This document shows, piece after piece, positions 1-9,152 of a stretch of 64,000 nt of DNA. The notes beneath the pieces were generated by a model that saw only the letters and a list, made by a program, of their open reading frames with translations, had not been told where the DNA came from and did no database searches. Position numbers and translations under genes: made by a program. Within the stretch, counting starts at the first letter, position 1. Each line of letters begins with the position of its first letter. The DNA comes from Brucella pseudogrignonensis (GTDB lineage: Bacteria > Pseudomonadota > Alphaproteobacteria > Rhizobiales > Rhizobiaceae): assembly GCF_032190615.1 (NCBI RefSeq), contig NZ_JAVLAT010000003.1:62001-126000 (forward strand), given 5' to 3'.

Positions 1-243
1 GACTGGTTCAGAAAACGGTTAAAAGACAAAGAGATAAAGCCGTGCATACCGGGGCGCAAAAACCGCAAGAAGGCTATCAAGTATGACAAACGCCGATATA
101 AACGGCGCAATCGTATCGAAATCATGTTTGGCAGACTGAAAGACTGGCGAAGAATTGCTACCCGTTATGATCGCTGCCCGATTGTGTTCCAAGCAGCAAT
201 AGATCTCGCAGCAGCCGTTATATTCTGGCTTGGAAAGGAATGA
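1..243 (+). pseudogene. IS5-family transposase, C-terminal fragment
   Basis: The frame is open from the first base to a TGA at 241-243 and encodes 80 residues. The motifs RNRIEIMFGRLKDWRRIATRYD and a following alanine-rich helix are the typical C-terminal end of IS5-family DDE transposases (the RxxxE segment carrying the catalytic Glu). The rest of the gene lies upstream of the window, so whether it is intact cannot be told. It is directly followed by a decayed IS6 relic, so this is a mobile-element-rich junction. Confidence 0.8.
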
Positions 244-265
244 GTCCTGAGCCTAGGCCGTCACT

Positions 266-598
266 ATGATCGGTGGAAAGAGATTCTGGCTCTAGCGTGC
301 AATTGATGCAGACAGCGATGTTTTTGATATTCTGTCTGAAACGCGTCGAAACCCCAAAGCCGCCAGGCATTTCTTTTCAAAACTGATCAGATAATTCCGT
401 CAGCGACGCGGTGCTGTGACACACAAGTTGCGCAGCTACGTCAATCCGATATAAAACCTAGCGTCAGTTGCCGGAACAGCGTGCTCATAAAGGCCTGAAT
501 AATAAAATTGATAACTCACATCGCCTAAGCTGAAAACAGGAAAAATGATGAGGCGGTTTAAATCATCGCGTCAGGCGCAACGATTATTTTCGGCCTAC
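266..598 (+). pseudogene. IS6-family transposase relic
   Basis: Conceptual translation from about 269 gives IGGKRFWL-stop-RAIDADSDVFDIL, then RNPKAARHFFSKLIR-stop, THKLRSYVNPI, RAHKGLNNKIDNSHRLS and, after a frame change, RRFKSSRQAQRLFSA. In this order these match the conserved central and C-terminal blocks of IS6-family transposases (W-RAVDADGDVLDIL; AARRFFRKL; DKLRSY; HKGLNN-SH; RFKS-QAQRF). At least three in-frame stops and one frameshift show it is long dead. The N-terminal third and both terminal repeats are missing. Confidence 0.7.
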
Positions 599-881
599 TA
601 TTATATCAACATGATATTCCGTCCTCGCCGCAACAATCTCATCACCATATCCAACCGCAATGCACGCACCGATTCATTTGCATTATAGCGTGAGTACACT
701 ACTACAATAGTCACTTGAAAACACAGACTCAAGCGACTTGAAGCCTTAATGAAACGACTTGGCAATGCCTTTGAGAATCTGCATCTCGAAACGCTAACAA
801 ATTTGCTACTTCCATTTGTCAAGTTATGAGTAATCCAAAAGGCTCATGAGGAGTATTCAAGGGGGAGTTTAGGAGGAATCT
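599..881. other. Intergenic leader before the enolase-superfamily gene
   Basis: About 280 bases with no credible gene. A 73-codon frame on the minus strand has no ribosome-binding site or family resemblance. A strong Shine-Dalgarno (TTTAGGAGGAATCT, about 866-879) sits just before the ATG at 882. No clear operator palindrome was found here. Confidence 0.5.
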
Positions 882-2084
882 ATGAAAATCACGGCGTTAG
901 AAACTGTGCGCGTGGCAGAACGCGCGAACCTGCTTTGGGTTCTTGTTCATACAGACGAGGGGATCACGGGGCTTGGCGAAACGTTTTTCGGTGCGAAAAC
1001 TGTTGAAGCTTACATTCACGAGTATGTTGTACCCCGAGTTATTGGACGCGATCCTCTGGAAATCGACCGTTTGGCGTCCGATCTTGTGGGATATGTCGGC
1101 TTTCGTTCATCGGGCGCGGAAGTGCGCGGTAACTCGGCTTTTGACATTGCGTTGTGGGACATTTTCGGCAAGGCAACCCACCAACCTATAGCTCAGCTTC
1201 TGGGAGGTTTTTCGCGACGCGAAATTCGAACATACAACACGTGTGCCGGCACAGAATATATCAAGAAGGCAACTGGCCAGACCACAGCTAATTATGGCCT
1301 TTCGACCGGTCGCGATTATGATGATCTGAATGGCTTTTTACACAGGGCAGATGAATTGGCCCACTCTCTTCTTGAAGAGGGCATCACGGCTATGAAAATC
1401 TGGCCCTTTGATGCAGCTGCGGAAAAAACGCGCGGTCAATATATAGCATCGTCGGATATGATAGCAGCGCTTGAGCCTTTTGAAAAAATCCGCAAGGCCG
1501 TTGGTGACCGGATCGATATTATGGTGGAGTTCCACTCCATGTGGCAGCTTTTGCCCGCGATGCAGATCGCAAAAGCGCTGACGCCTTATGGCACTTTCTG
1601 GCATGAAGATCCGATCAAGATGGATAGTCTCTCCAGTCTCAAACGCTATGCAGACGTTTCTCCCGCGCCCATTTCCGCATCTGAAACGCTGGCCTCGCGA
1701 TGGGGCTTTCGCGATTATCTTGAAACCGGCGTTGCGGGCATTGTCATGCTGGATATTTCGTGGTGCGGCGGATTGTCTGAAGCGCGAAAAATTGCGTCGA
1801 TGGCTGAAGCGTGGCATCTGCCTGTTGCTCCCCATGACTGTACTGGTCCAGTGGTGTTGTGTGCTTCGACCCATCTATCGCTTAATGCGCCGAACGCACT
1901 GGTGCAGGAGAGTGTCCGTGCCTTTTATCGGACCTGGTATCGCGATCTTGTCACGGCTTTGCCAGAGGTGAAGAACGGCACGATTACGGTGCCCCCCGGC
2001 CCGGGTCTTGGTATGGCATTAAACCCGGATCTGGACAAAGCATTCACGGTAAGTCGCCGGGTTTCAGATACAGCCTCGATATAA
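882..2084 (+). CDS. Enolase-superfamily (mandelate racemase/muconate lactonizing type) sugar-acid dehydratase
   Basis: This 400-residue protein belongs to the enolase superfamily, whose members abstract the proton next to a carboxylate in Mg-dependent dehydration or racemisation of sugar acids. An N-terminal capping domain (about 1-125) precedes a TIM-barrel domain. Expected metal ligands are Glu216 (MVEF), Glu242 (HEDP) and Glu268 (SASET); His318 in APHDCTGP is a likely catalytic base, and Lys172 lies in AMKIWPFD, where related enzymes keep a K-x-K or K-x-x motif. A perfect AGGAGG precedes the ATG. It leads a cluster of sugar-acid genes and is 39 bases ahead of an EamA-type transporter, so a sugar-acid dehydratase is likely. 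The exact substrate cannot be read from the sequence. Confidence 0.85.
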   Translation: MKITALETVRVAERANLLWVLVHTDEGITGLGETFFGAKTVEAYIHEYVVPRVIGRDPLEIDRLASDLVGYVGFRSSGAEVRGNSAFDIALWDIFGKATHQPIAQLLGGFSRREIRTYNTCAGTEYIKKATGQTTANYGLSTGRDYDDLNGFLHRADELAHSLLEEGITAMKIWPFDAAAEKTRGQYIASSDMIAALEPFEKIRKAVGDRIDIMVEFHSMWQLLPAMQIAKALTPYGTFWHEDPIKMDSLSSLKRYADVSPAPISASETLASRWGFRDYLETGVAGIVMLDISWCGGLSEARKIASMAEAWHLPVAPHDCTGPVVLCASTHLSLNAPNALVQESVRAFYRTWYRDLVTALPEVKNGTITVPPGPGLGMALNPDLDKAFTVSRRVSDTASI

Positions 2085-2123
2085 GGTCGAACAATTTAAC
2101 TTACAGTCATGATCGGAGGCTCC

Positions 2124-3023
2124 ATGTCTGCCACCACACAACCACACCACGGCGGTAGCGCCATGTTAGCAATCGCCGGACCGGCTATTATGCTTGTCGG
2201 CATGCTGATGTTTTCATTAAACGATGCAATGGGTAAATGGCTTGTAGCCAGTTACAGCGTTGGTCAGGTTATTCTCATTCGTAGTGTTGCGGCGCTTATA
2301 ATTTTGGCACCCTTTCTTTGGCGGGCTGGGCTTCAACCCATTGTGAGAGCGGAAAAACCTTTGTTGCAAGCAGCACGTGTTTTCTTTTCGACCTTGGAGG
2401 TCTTTGCGTTCTACTATGCGGTGATGTATCTGCCGCTGGCTGATGTTATGACATATTGGTTGGCCGCACCGATCTATGTAGCAGCAGCTTCGCCTTTTCT
2501 GCTTGGCGAAAAAGTTGGCTGGCGTCGCTGGGCAGCCATTAGTATAGGCTTCGTGGGGGTAATTATCGCGCTTAATCCTTCCAGTGCCATGTTTACCACG
2601 CCCGCGATTATTGCGATTGTCGGTACGGTTGCCTTTGCTTTCATGATGGTCTCAGGCCGCAGCCTACGCGCCACACCGGACAAAACGCTGGTTTTCTTTC
2701 AATTAATAGGTGCGCTGATCGCGGGCTTCATTTTTGCGCCATTTGACTGGCGGCCGATGGAAACGTCTACCGATCTTGTACTCATGCTGCTTTTGGGAAT
2801 CGTTGCTATGGCTGCGCATATGCTCGTTAATCGCGCATTGAAAATATCCGATGCGGCAACGGTCGCTCCATTGCAATATACGCTTTTGTTATGGGCTGTG
2901 CTGTTTGGCTGGATGTTTTTCGGAGATGTTCCGAGAACAAGCATGATGATCGGCGCAGTGCTCATCGTGGGGTCAGGGTTGTTCATCTTCTTCCGCGAAC
3001 AACGGGTAAAGCGGGAAGCCTGA
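2124..3023 (+). CDS. EamA/DMT-family inner-membrane transporter
   Basis: About 299 residues with roughly ten hydrophobic helices arranged as two EamA repeats (first about 15-145, second about 155-290), the usual size of drug/metabolite transporter family members. The ATG at 2124 is preferred because GGAGG lies at 2115-2119; an in-frame ATG at 2109 would add five residues but has no ribosome-binding site. It follows the enolase-superfamily gene in the same direction and is closed by a strong hairpin, so the two probably form one transcript. Role inferred: import or efflux of the cluster's sugar acid or of a toxic intermediate. Substrate unknown. Confidence 0.8.
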   Translation: MSATTQPHHGGSAMLAIAGPAIMLVGMLMFSLNDAMGKWLVASYSVGQVILIRSVAALIILAPFLWRAGLQPIVRAEKPLLQAARVFFSTLEVFAFYYAVMYLPLADVMTYWLAAPIYVAAASPFLLGEKVGWRRWAAISIGFVGVIIALNPSSAMFTTPAIIAIVGTVAFAFMMVSGRSLRATPDKTLVFFQLIGALIAGFIFAPFDWRPMETSTDLVLMLLLGIVAMAAHMLVNRALKISDAATVAPLQYTLLLWAVLFGWMFFGDVPRTSMMIGAVLIVGSGLFIFFREQRVKREA

Positions 3024-3058
3024 AAGCGTATTCTTTATCTATCAAAAATCTCTCAATG

Positions 3059-3090
3059 AAAACCCGCGGTGAACAAACGCCGCGGGTTTT
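3059..3090. terminator. Bidirectional rho-independent terminator
   Basis: AAAACCCGCGG (3059-3069) pairs perfectly with CCGCGGGTTTT (3080-3090) around a 10-base loop. A/T runs on both sides let it serve the EamA gene on the plus strand and the convergent TRAP operon on the minus strand. Confidence 0.85.
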
Positions 3091-3112
3091 ATATTTGCAT
3101 TGATGCTTAGAT

Positions 3113-4123
3113 TTACTTGCGCAGATCAGCGAGGATGCTCTGAACGCGGTCCACGATATCTGGGCCGATGTCAGCCTTATGCTTTTCGTAGATCACCTGA
3201 GACTTTTCGAGGATGCGGGCATGTTCTTCAGGCGTGATCGTGTTGAATTTTACGCCAGCCGCTTCGATTTTTGCCAGCGACTTCTTGTTGAGTTCGGCAA
3301 TCACGCTGCGTTCGACATCGCGACCAACACTGGCACATTCCTTCAGAGCAGCCTGTTCTTCAGGAGAATAGGTATTGAAGATAGGCTTGGAGAACAAGAA
3401 AAGGAACGGTGTGTAGGCGTGTTTTGTTTCGGAAACATATTCCTGCACTTCATAAAATTTAGAGGTGTCAATTGTCACATAGGGATTTTCCTGTGCATCA
3501 ATAGCCTTTGTTTCCAGCGCAGAGAAAACTTCACCAAAGGCCATTGGAGTGGCATTGGCGCCAAAATTTTTGAATGTATCGAGGAAGATATTGTTCTGCA
3601 TAACGCGAACTTTCATACCTTCAAGATCTTCCCATTTGTTGACTGGGCGCTTGGAGTTGGACAGGTTGCGGAAGCCGTTCTCCCAATAACCCAGATTAAC
3701 CAGACCTGCCGCATCGAGCTTTTCATTCAGAAGATCGCCGAATTCACCATCCATCACGGTATAGGCTTCTTCAGCGTTGGCGAACAGGAACGGAAGATCG
3801 AAGACGCCGAGTGCGGGAACAATGCCGACCAAAGGCGAAGAGGACGTGACAACGGCTTCCTGTACGCCAGAACGCAGAGCCTGCGTTGCCTGAAGATCGC
3901 CGCCTAAAGCGCCACCCCAGAATGCGGTCAACTTCAGCTTTCCATCCGATTTTTCATCAAGACATGCTTGCATTGCCTTGATGCCGTCGCCGACCGGGTG
4001 ATCAGCATTGATGCCATTGGAGACGCGGATGTTGCGGCTCTTGAATTCAGCCTGTGCTGGTGCAATGGCAAAAGTTGCAACGGCAGAAACCAGTGCGGTT
4101 GTTGCGATTAGGAATTTTCTCAT
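3113..4123 (-). CDS. dctP: TRAP transporter periplasmic solute-binding protein (DctP family)
   Basis: A 336-residue DctP-family protein with a Sec signal peptide (MRKFLIATTALVSAVATFAIAPAQA region, cleavage after AQA). It captures an organic acid in the periplasm and hands it to the DctQM membrane complex. The ATG at 4123 has GGGAGG seven bases upstream; a longer frame to 4243 would place 40 charged residues before the signal peptide and is rejected. Motifs typical of the family include LRSGVQEAV, GFRNLSNSKRPV with the ligand-contacting Arg, and MAFGEVFSALETKAIDAQENP. Transcription order is dctQ, dctM, dctP. The sugar-acid genes around it suggest the ligand is a sugar acid. Confidence 0.92.
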   Translation of the reverse strand: MRKFLIATTALVSAVATFAIAPAQAEFKSRNIRVSNGINADHPVGDGIKAMQACLDEKSDGKLKLTAFWGGALGGDLQATQALRSGVQEAVVTSSSPLVGIVPALGVFDLPFLFANAEEAYTVMDGEFGDLLNEKLDAAGLVNLGYWENGFRNLSNSKRPVNKWEDLEGMKVRVMQNNIFLDTFKNFGANATPMAFGEVFSALETKAIDAQENPYVTIDTSKFYEVQEYVSETKHAYTPFLFLFSKPIFNTYSPEEQAALKECASVGRDVERSVIAELNKKSLAKIEAAGVKFNTITPEEHARILEKSQVIYEKHKADIGPDIVDRVQSILADLRK

Positions 4124-4166
4124 AAGTATCCTCCCAGAGTTATAGAAAGTAGAAGAAACCAGTGAC

Positions 4167-5444
4167 TCAATAGAGCCAGCTGGCAGGAACAAGAACGAGA
4201 CTTGGGAACAGAACCAGAAGGAGCAGTACGCAAATCTCGGCAATTAAGAACGGAAAAACGCCTGTTATGACACGACCGAGCGGCACGCGGCCAACGCCGG
4301 AGACGACGTTCAGCACAACACCAACCGGTGGTGTGAGAAGGCCGATAGATGTATTCATAATAAAGAGAACGCCGAAATAAACAGGGTCAATACCTGCTTT
4401 TTGGATAATCGGCATCAGAACCGGCGTTAAGATCAGGATCGTGGGTGTCAGATCAAGTGCTGTACCCACAACCAGAACCAGAAGCATGATCACGAAGAGC
4501 AACAAAGTCGGACGGTCGATCAGTGGTTCGATATAGTTGCTGATCTCAGCCGGAATATTCGCTGCTGTAATAAGCCATGCAGACACGAGAGCCGCGCAGA
4601 CAAGGAACATAACAACAGACGTTGTTTTCGCGGCTCGAAGAAACACGTGACCAAGATCGGTTATCTTGAGTTCGCGGTAAATGAACATGCCCACGAAGAG
4701 GGCGTACATCGCTGCAACAACCGCCGCCTCAGTGGGCGTTACAATTCCGGCCCGGATGCCACCCAGAATGATGACGGGCATGCCAAGTGCCCATGCAGCG
4801 CGACCACTGGCTTTCAGGCGCTCTTTGCCTGAAACGCGAGGAAGAGTTTCGACTTTGTCCTTCCGGACAACCAACAGCCAGGTGATGATGAGAGAGATTC
4901 CCATCAAGACACCGGGGAAGATGCCTGCCATGAAAAGTTTTGTGATGGAGACATTGGCGGCGACACCGAAGACAATGAAGGCCATTGAAGGTGGAATAAC
5001 CGGCGCAATAATGCCGCCTGCAGCAATAAGGCCGGCAGAGCGAGGAACATTATAACCCGCCTTGGCCATCATCGGAATGAGAATGGCAGCAAGTGCTGCA
5101 GTGTCGGCCGCCGCAGAGCCGGAAATAGACGCCATGATGATGGCCGCGAAAATTGCGACGATGCCCAATCCACCGCGAATATGACCAACGCAGGCAATTG
5201 CAAAATCAATGATACGACGGGATAGGCCGCCTGAGTTCATCAACTCACCAGCGAGAATGAAGAAAGGGATCGCGAGCAGAGTGAATGTATCAGCACCCGC
5301 AATCATGTTCTGGGCAATGATCTGCGTATTGAACATGTCCATGTGCCACATCAGCGCGACACCACAGAGCATAAGTGCAAAAGCGACCGGTACGCCGATG
5401 GCCATGGCGCCGACGAGCGATCCAATGAATACGAGAAGAGTCAT
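4167..5444 (-). CDS. dctM: TRAP transporter large permease (DctM family)
   Basis: 425 residues with about 12-13 membrane helices. It is the large subunit of a sodium-driven TRAP transporter. Recognisable family segments are IPFFILAGELMNSGGLSRR, GSGSA-like ISGSAAADTAALAAILIPMM, VIPPSMAFIVFG and the late GLLTPPVGVVLNV loop. The start overlaps the stop of the upstream small subunit by one base (TGATG), the usual sign of translational coupling. It is followed 43 bases later by the solute-binding protein. Confidence 0.94.
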   Translation of the reverse strand: MTLLVFIGSLVGAMAIGVPVAFALMLCGVALMWHMDMFNTQIIAQNMIAGADTFTLLAIPFFILAGELMNSGGLSRRIIDFAIACVGHIRGGLGIVAIFAAIIMASISGSAAADTAALAAILIPMMAKAGYNVPRSAGLIAAGGIIAPVIPPSMAFIVFGVAANVSITKLFMAGIFPGVLMGISLIITWLLVVRKDKVETLPRVSGKERLKASGRAAWALGMPVIILGGIRAGIVTPTEAAVVAAMYALFVGMFIYRELKITDLGHVFLRAAKTTSVVMFLVCAALVSAWLITAANIPAEISNYIEPLIDRPTLLLFVIMLLVLVVGTALDLTPTILILTPVLMPIIQKAGIDPVYFGVLFIMNTSIGLLTPPVGVVLNVVSGVGRVPLGRVITGVFPFLIAEICVLLLLVLFPSLVLVPASWLY

Positions 5445-5980
5445 CAGGCACGCTCCGAGAGTTTTTCAATGCTGGTATGTTCACCCGCGAAGGCAGAAAT
5501 TTCGTCTTCGGTGATGCGGCCCGTTACAATGCGGAACAATCTTTCAAGCGAAATCAGGAAAATGCCAGCACCCGTGAACAACCCGATGCCGTAGACCCAG
5601 CCCATGGAAAGACCGCTCACGGGCGCGACCATAGAGGCGTTGATAGGCAACTGCTGCCAAGTTCCCCAAAAGAGGACTGCTGAAACACCCATGATAACTA
5701 GATTGGAAACGCTCATGAGAACTATTCGACCGGTTCGCCCAAAGCGTTGTACGACCGTCTCAACGCCCATATGCAGGTTTTCACGGTGTGCAACGACGGC
5801 ACCAATAAAGGTCAGCCACACAAAAAAGTATCGGGACATTTCATCGGAAATGGCAATGCCTGAATTCATGCCATAGCGAAGGACAACATTGATGAAAACC
5901 ATCAGTGCCATGCTTGCCAGCGCCAAAATCATAAGCAGCGCCAGAAATCGGAAAAACAGATCAGTTAGCTTCTTGATCAT
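5444..5980 (-). CDS. dctQ: TRAP transporter small permease (DctQ family)
   Basis: 178 residues, four membrane helices, typical for DctQ. MSRYFFVWLTFIGA (the DctQ signature WxxFxGA) and NLHMGVE in the cytoplasmic loop are visible. I take the ATG at 5980 because the protein then starts at the first helix (MIKKLTDLFFRFLALLMIL); a longer frame to 6175 adds a cysteine-rich stretch with no counterpart in the family. First gene of the dctQMP operon. A perfect inverted repeat at 6274-6292, about 295 bases upstream, is a candidate operator. Confidence 0.88.
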   Translation of the reverse strand: MIKKLTDLFFRFLALLMILALASMALMVFINVVLRYGMNSGIAISDEMSRYFFVWLTFIGAVVAHRENLHMGVETVVQRFGRTGRIVLMSVSNLVIMGVSAVLFWGTWQQLPINASMVAPVSGLSMGWVYGIGLFTGAGIFLISLERLFRIVTGRITEDEISAFAGEHTSIEKLSERA

Positions 5981-6528
5981 GACATCATGCCTTTTGTATC
6001 CGGCGCAGAAACCCGGTCGAACAAAATAGCATTTTGCACATTGGCAGGCAAAATTCTGAGTGCACTCAGCGAATGCTTTGAATTCAAGCGACCCTCCTCC
6101 CCATAGCCTCCCTCCAATGGAAGCTACAATTATTTGTTTCCTGTCTCCGGCACAGGGAAACATACGACTCAACATTTAGCGACAAACAGGTCGCTTGCTG
6201 GCCTTCTCCTCCACATGGAACAAGGCTATGCTCACTTTAAAAGACAGCGGCCTCCAACACCGATGCTGCCTTATTGTCAGGATGTCTGACAACCGTGCCA
6301 ACTGTTTTAGTTGGAGTTTGTTTCCCTGTCCAGAACTGAAATTACGTGTTCAGTGATCGTCTGTTGCAGCTTAATTTTAAACGGTTGTCTGCATTATAAG
6401 CGGACCCGCAAAAAACAACGATAGGGATTGAGCGTCGCTCCGCGCTTCGCAGCAACGCATGCAGGCAAACATTCCAAACATATTATTTACGCAGATTCCG
6501 CCACATGCAGCACGCCTGCGTATATTCT
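5981..6528. other. Intergenic region upstream of dctQ and downstream of the FAD dehydrogenase
   Basis: About 550 bases without a gene on either strand. The only structured element I see is the TTGTCAG/CTGACAA inverted repeat at 6274-6292, reported separately. No IS remnant or clear terminator was recognised. Confidence 0.5.
6274..6292. promoter_or_regulatory. Putative GntR/FadR-type operator, TRAP operon
   Basis: TTGTCAG-GATGT-CTGACAA: perfect 7-base arms with a 5-base centre. Read on the minus strand, the flanking sequence gives GGTTGTCAGACA, which differs by one base from GGTTATCAGACA at 8080-8091 upstream of the divergent glcD-like and denD genes. The motif resembles TTGTCAGACAA-like operators of GntR-family (FadR subgroup) sugar-acid repressors; that link is an inference and no regulator gene lies in the window. 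Confidence 0.5.
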
Positions 6529-7998
6529 TCAGGCGGTTGTTTGAGAATTCGCAGGAAAGCTCAATTGACAGCCCGGATTCATCGCGTGAGCCGGATCAAT
6601 TGCAGTCTTGATCTTGCTCAGCAACTGCCTGCGAATATCAGGCAAGCGTTTTTCAAAATCTGGACGCTTCAGGCGACCAATCCCATGCTCTGCACTGATT
6701 GAGCCTTCATAACGTTCGAGCACATCATTGATGATGTTTTTGGCTGCATAAATGCAGGCATCAGTCTCTTTGCGATCAAGCATCACAGGCGGCAGAACAT
6801 TGAGGTGAACATTGCCGTCGCCAACATGACCGTAAGACACGCAAATGCACTCTGGAAGAGAAGCATAAACGGCAGCTTCTGCGTCACGGACAAAATCGGC
6901 GAGGCGCGACAATGGCACAGAAACGTCTGTCCGCAGATGCGGCCCACGCTTGGCCTGCCCTTCATTCATTCCTTCGCGGAACAGCCAAAGTTTACGGGAT
7001 TGGTCATGCGAAGTTGCAATGACCCCGTCGACAACAAGACCATCCTGCATGACGTTTTCAAGAAAACGCTGCATGAGGTCTTCAATATCTATCAGGCCGG
7101 AGCCGGAAATTTCCACCAGTACATAGGCCGGGTAATTTCCGTCCATCGGCATGGCCAAATCCGGCATTGCTTCGCGTGCCAGAGTGAAGGCAAGAGGCGG
7201 CATGAACTCGAATGCCGAGATCAAGTCGCAACAATCATATCGTGCGCGGCGATAGAGCGCGATCGCATCATCAAGAGAATTCAGTCCGAGCAGCGCGGTC
7301 GTGACCTGTTCAGGATGCGGCATAAGCTTGACGGCAACGGCTGTAATGATGCCCAAAGTGCCCTCAGCACCGATGAACAGCTGCTTCAGGTCTATACCGC
7401 GGTTATCTTTGCGCAGCGTTGAAAGGCCATCGAAGATGGAGCCATCCGGTAGCACAACCTCCAGACCGAGGACGAGTTCACGCGTCATGCCATAGCGCAG
7501 CACATTAATGCCGCCTGCATTGGTGGACACATTTCCGCCAATGCGACAAGACCCTTGTGCGCCCAGCGCAAGTGGAAAGAACATTCCAGCCGCTTCAACC
7601 CTGTCCTTGAATTCCGACAGAATGCAGCCAGCCTCGACGACTGCCGAAAAATCATCGGCATCAATGCTGCGCACGTTTGTCATGCGCTCAAGGCTTAGAA
7701 CAACCTGCGTTGCAGGGGAATCGGGTATTGCTCCAAGCACAAGACCGGTATTGCCGCCTTGCGGGACAATGGAAAGTCCACGCGCGCTCACCGCTTTTAT
7801 GCATGCGGATACATCTTGTGTCGAACGCGGACGCAGCACCGCAAGAGCACTGCTAATCACATCATCGTGCCAGTCGCGGCAAAAGCGATCCATATCGTCG
7901 CCGGAAAGAACAAGGTCTGTTCCCAATTGAGCGATTAGCGCCTGCACATGATCTGATGCGGTGTCAGCGGCGCTCGTGGGTCTGATTTCCAGTTGCAT
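6529..7998 (-). CDS. FAD-linked 2-hydroxyacid dehydrogenase (GlcD/D-lactate dehydrogenase family)
   Basis: 489 residues of the FAD_binding_4 (PCMH) plus FAD-oxidase C-terminal domain family, which oxidises 2-hydroxyacids to 2-oxoacids in the cytoplasm or at the membrane. The FAD-binding block runs about 45-220: IVPQGGNTGLVLGA, RIGGNVSTNAGGINVLRYG and FIGAEGTLGIITA. The C-terminal domain ends with SISAEHGIGRLKRPDF, the family hallmark. GGAGG precedes the ATG at 7998. It is divergent from denD, sharing an operator-like palindrome in the gap. A 2-hydroxyacid from the sugar-acid pathway is a reasonable substrate; glycolate, D-lactate or 2-hydroxyglutarate cannot be told apart here. Confidence 0.88.
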   Translation of the reverse strand: MQLEIRPTSAADTASDHVQALIAQLGTDLVLSGDDMDRFCRDWHDDVISSALAVLRPRSTQDVSACIKAVSARGLSIVPQGGNTGLVLGAIPDSPATQVVLSLERMTNVRSIDADDFSAVVEAGCILSEFKDRVEAAGMFFPLALGAQGSCRIGGNVSTNAGGINVLRYGMTRELVLGLEVVLPDGSIFDGLSTLRKDNRGIDLKQLFIGAEGTLGIITAVAVKLMPHPEQVTTALLGLNSLDDAIALYRRARYDCCDLISAFEFMPPLAFTLAREAMPDLAMPMDGNYPAYVLVEISGSGLIDIEDLMQRFLENVMQDGLVVDGVIATSHDQSRKLWLFREGMNEGQAKRGPHLRTDVSVPLSRLADFVRDAEAAVYASLPECICVSYGHVGDGNVHLNVLPPVMLDRKETDACIYAAKNIINDVLERYEGSISAEHGIGRLKRPDFEKRLPDIRRQLLSKIKTAIDPAHAMNPGCQLSFPANSQTTA

Positions 7999-8077
7999 GA
8001 TTCCTCCAGCCTCCTGCCTGCCTTGTTCGATGATGCAGAGGGCAAATTCATTATTTTGGTTTTCAAGCGCATGATAT

Positions 8078-8096
8078 AAGGTTATCAGACAACCTT
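8078..8096. promoter_or_regulatory. Putative GntR/FadR-type operator, divergent sugar-acid promoters
   Basis: AAGGTT-ATCAGAC-AACCTT, an inverted repeat with 6-base arms in the 170-base gap between the divergent FAD dehydrogenase and denD genes. It contains GGTTATCAGACA, shared with one mismatch by the site at 6274-6292. Confidence 0.5.
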
Positions 8097-8168
8097 ACAA
8101 ATACTTTTTCGGGCTTTTGGTGTTGGAGCACACAGAATCGAATAAGATCTGTCGTGGAGGAGAAGATA

Positions 8169-9152
8169 ATGCATATTATGATTATAGGCGCGGCAGGTAT
8201 GGTCGGCCGCAAGCTGTCGCAGCGATTGGTTAAAGATGGCGGCCTTGATGGCAAGTCAATCCAAACACTGACGCTGGTCGATGCCGTAAAGCCGGAATCA
8301 CCTGTAGATTTTACAGGCAAGGTCAGGCTTGAAAGTGGCGATTTTTCTGTACCCGGCACCGCTGAGAAGCTGATAAAAACACGCCCAGACATCATTTTTC
8401 ATCTGGCGGCCATTGTTTCGGGTGAAGCAGAGCTTGATTTTGATAAGGGCTACCGGATCAATCTCGATGGTACGCGTCTTCTGTTTGATGCCGTTCGCCA
8501 AGCGCACATGGAAGACGGTTATTTTCCGCGCATTGTTTTCACGTCTTCGATTGCAGTTGTCGGCGCGCCACTGCCGTTTCCTATTCCCGATGAGTTCCAC
8601 CTGACGCCACTAACCAGTTATGGCACGCAGAAGGCAATCTGCGAGTTGCTGTTATCCGATTATACGCGGCGCGGCTTTTTCGATGGCATTGGTATCCGCT
8701 TGCCGACGATTTGCATTCGTCCGGGCAAGCCCAACGCCGCCGCATCAGGCTTCTTCTCGAATATCTTGCGTGAGCCCTTGATCGGGCAGGAAGCCGTGTT
8801 GCCCGTATCCGAAGACGTTCGTCATTGGCATGCCTCGCCGCGCTCTGCCGTTGGTTTTCTTATTCATGGTGCTACGATGGATCTTCAGCGCGTTGGAGCG
8901 CGCCGCAATTTGTTTATGCCGGGCCTTTCCGTCACCGTCGGAGAGCAGATCGAAGCATTACGCCGTATCGCCGGTGAAAAAGCGGTCGCGCTTATTCGTC
9001 GCGAGCCCGATGAGATGATCATAAAGATGTGTGCGGGATGGGCGCCGGGTTTTGAAGCCAAGCGCGCGCACGCGTTGGGGTTTGAGGCAGAAACCTCATT
9101 TGACCAGATTATTCATGCTCATATTGAGGATGAGCTTGGAGGTTCGCTTTGA
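8169..9152 (+). CDS. denD: D-erythronate dehydrogenase-like NAD-dependent epimerase/dehydratase-fold enzyme (DenD)
   Basis: 327 residues of the extended short-chain dehydrogenase family. The nucleotide-binding motif IIGAAGMVGRKL is at about 5-16, and the catalytic pair is Tyr151 and Lys155 in SYGTQKAICE. LRLPTICIRPGKPN and GFFSNILREPL downstream resemble DenD proteins, which oxidise D-erythronate in four-carbon sugar-acid catabolism. The ATG at 8169 has GGAGGAG about 8 bases upstream; the ATG at 8154 does not. It leads a tight three-gene operon with an LtnD-like dehydrogenase and an IlvD/Edd dehydratase. The usual partners OtnK and OtnC are absent, so the true substrate may differ. Confidence 0.82.
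   Translation: MHIMIIGAAGMVGRKLSQRLVKDGGLDGKSIQTLTLVDAVKPESPVDFTGKVRLESGDFSVPGTAEKLIKTRPDIIFHLAAIVSGEAELDFDKGYRINLDGTRLLFDAVRQAHMEDGYFPRIVFTSSIAVVGAPLPFPIPDEFHLTPLTSYGTQKAICELLLSDYTRRGFFDGIGIRLPTICIRPGKPNAAASGFFSNILREPLIGQEAVLPVSEDVRHWHASPRSAVGFLIHGATMDLQRVGARRNLFMPGLSVTVGEQIEALRRIAGEKAVALIRREPDEMIIKMCAGWAPGFEAKRAHALGFEAETSFDQIIHAHIEDELGGSL

Noticed and set aside
601-822. 73-codon frame on the minus strand before the enolase-superfamily gene
   Set aside because: No ribosome-binding site, no recognisable motif, A/T-rich and next to IS debris.
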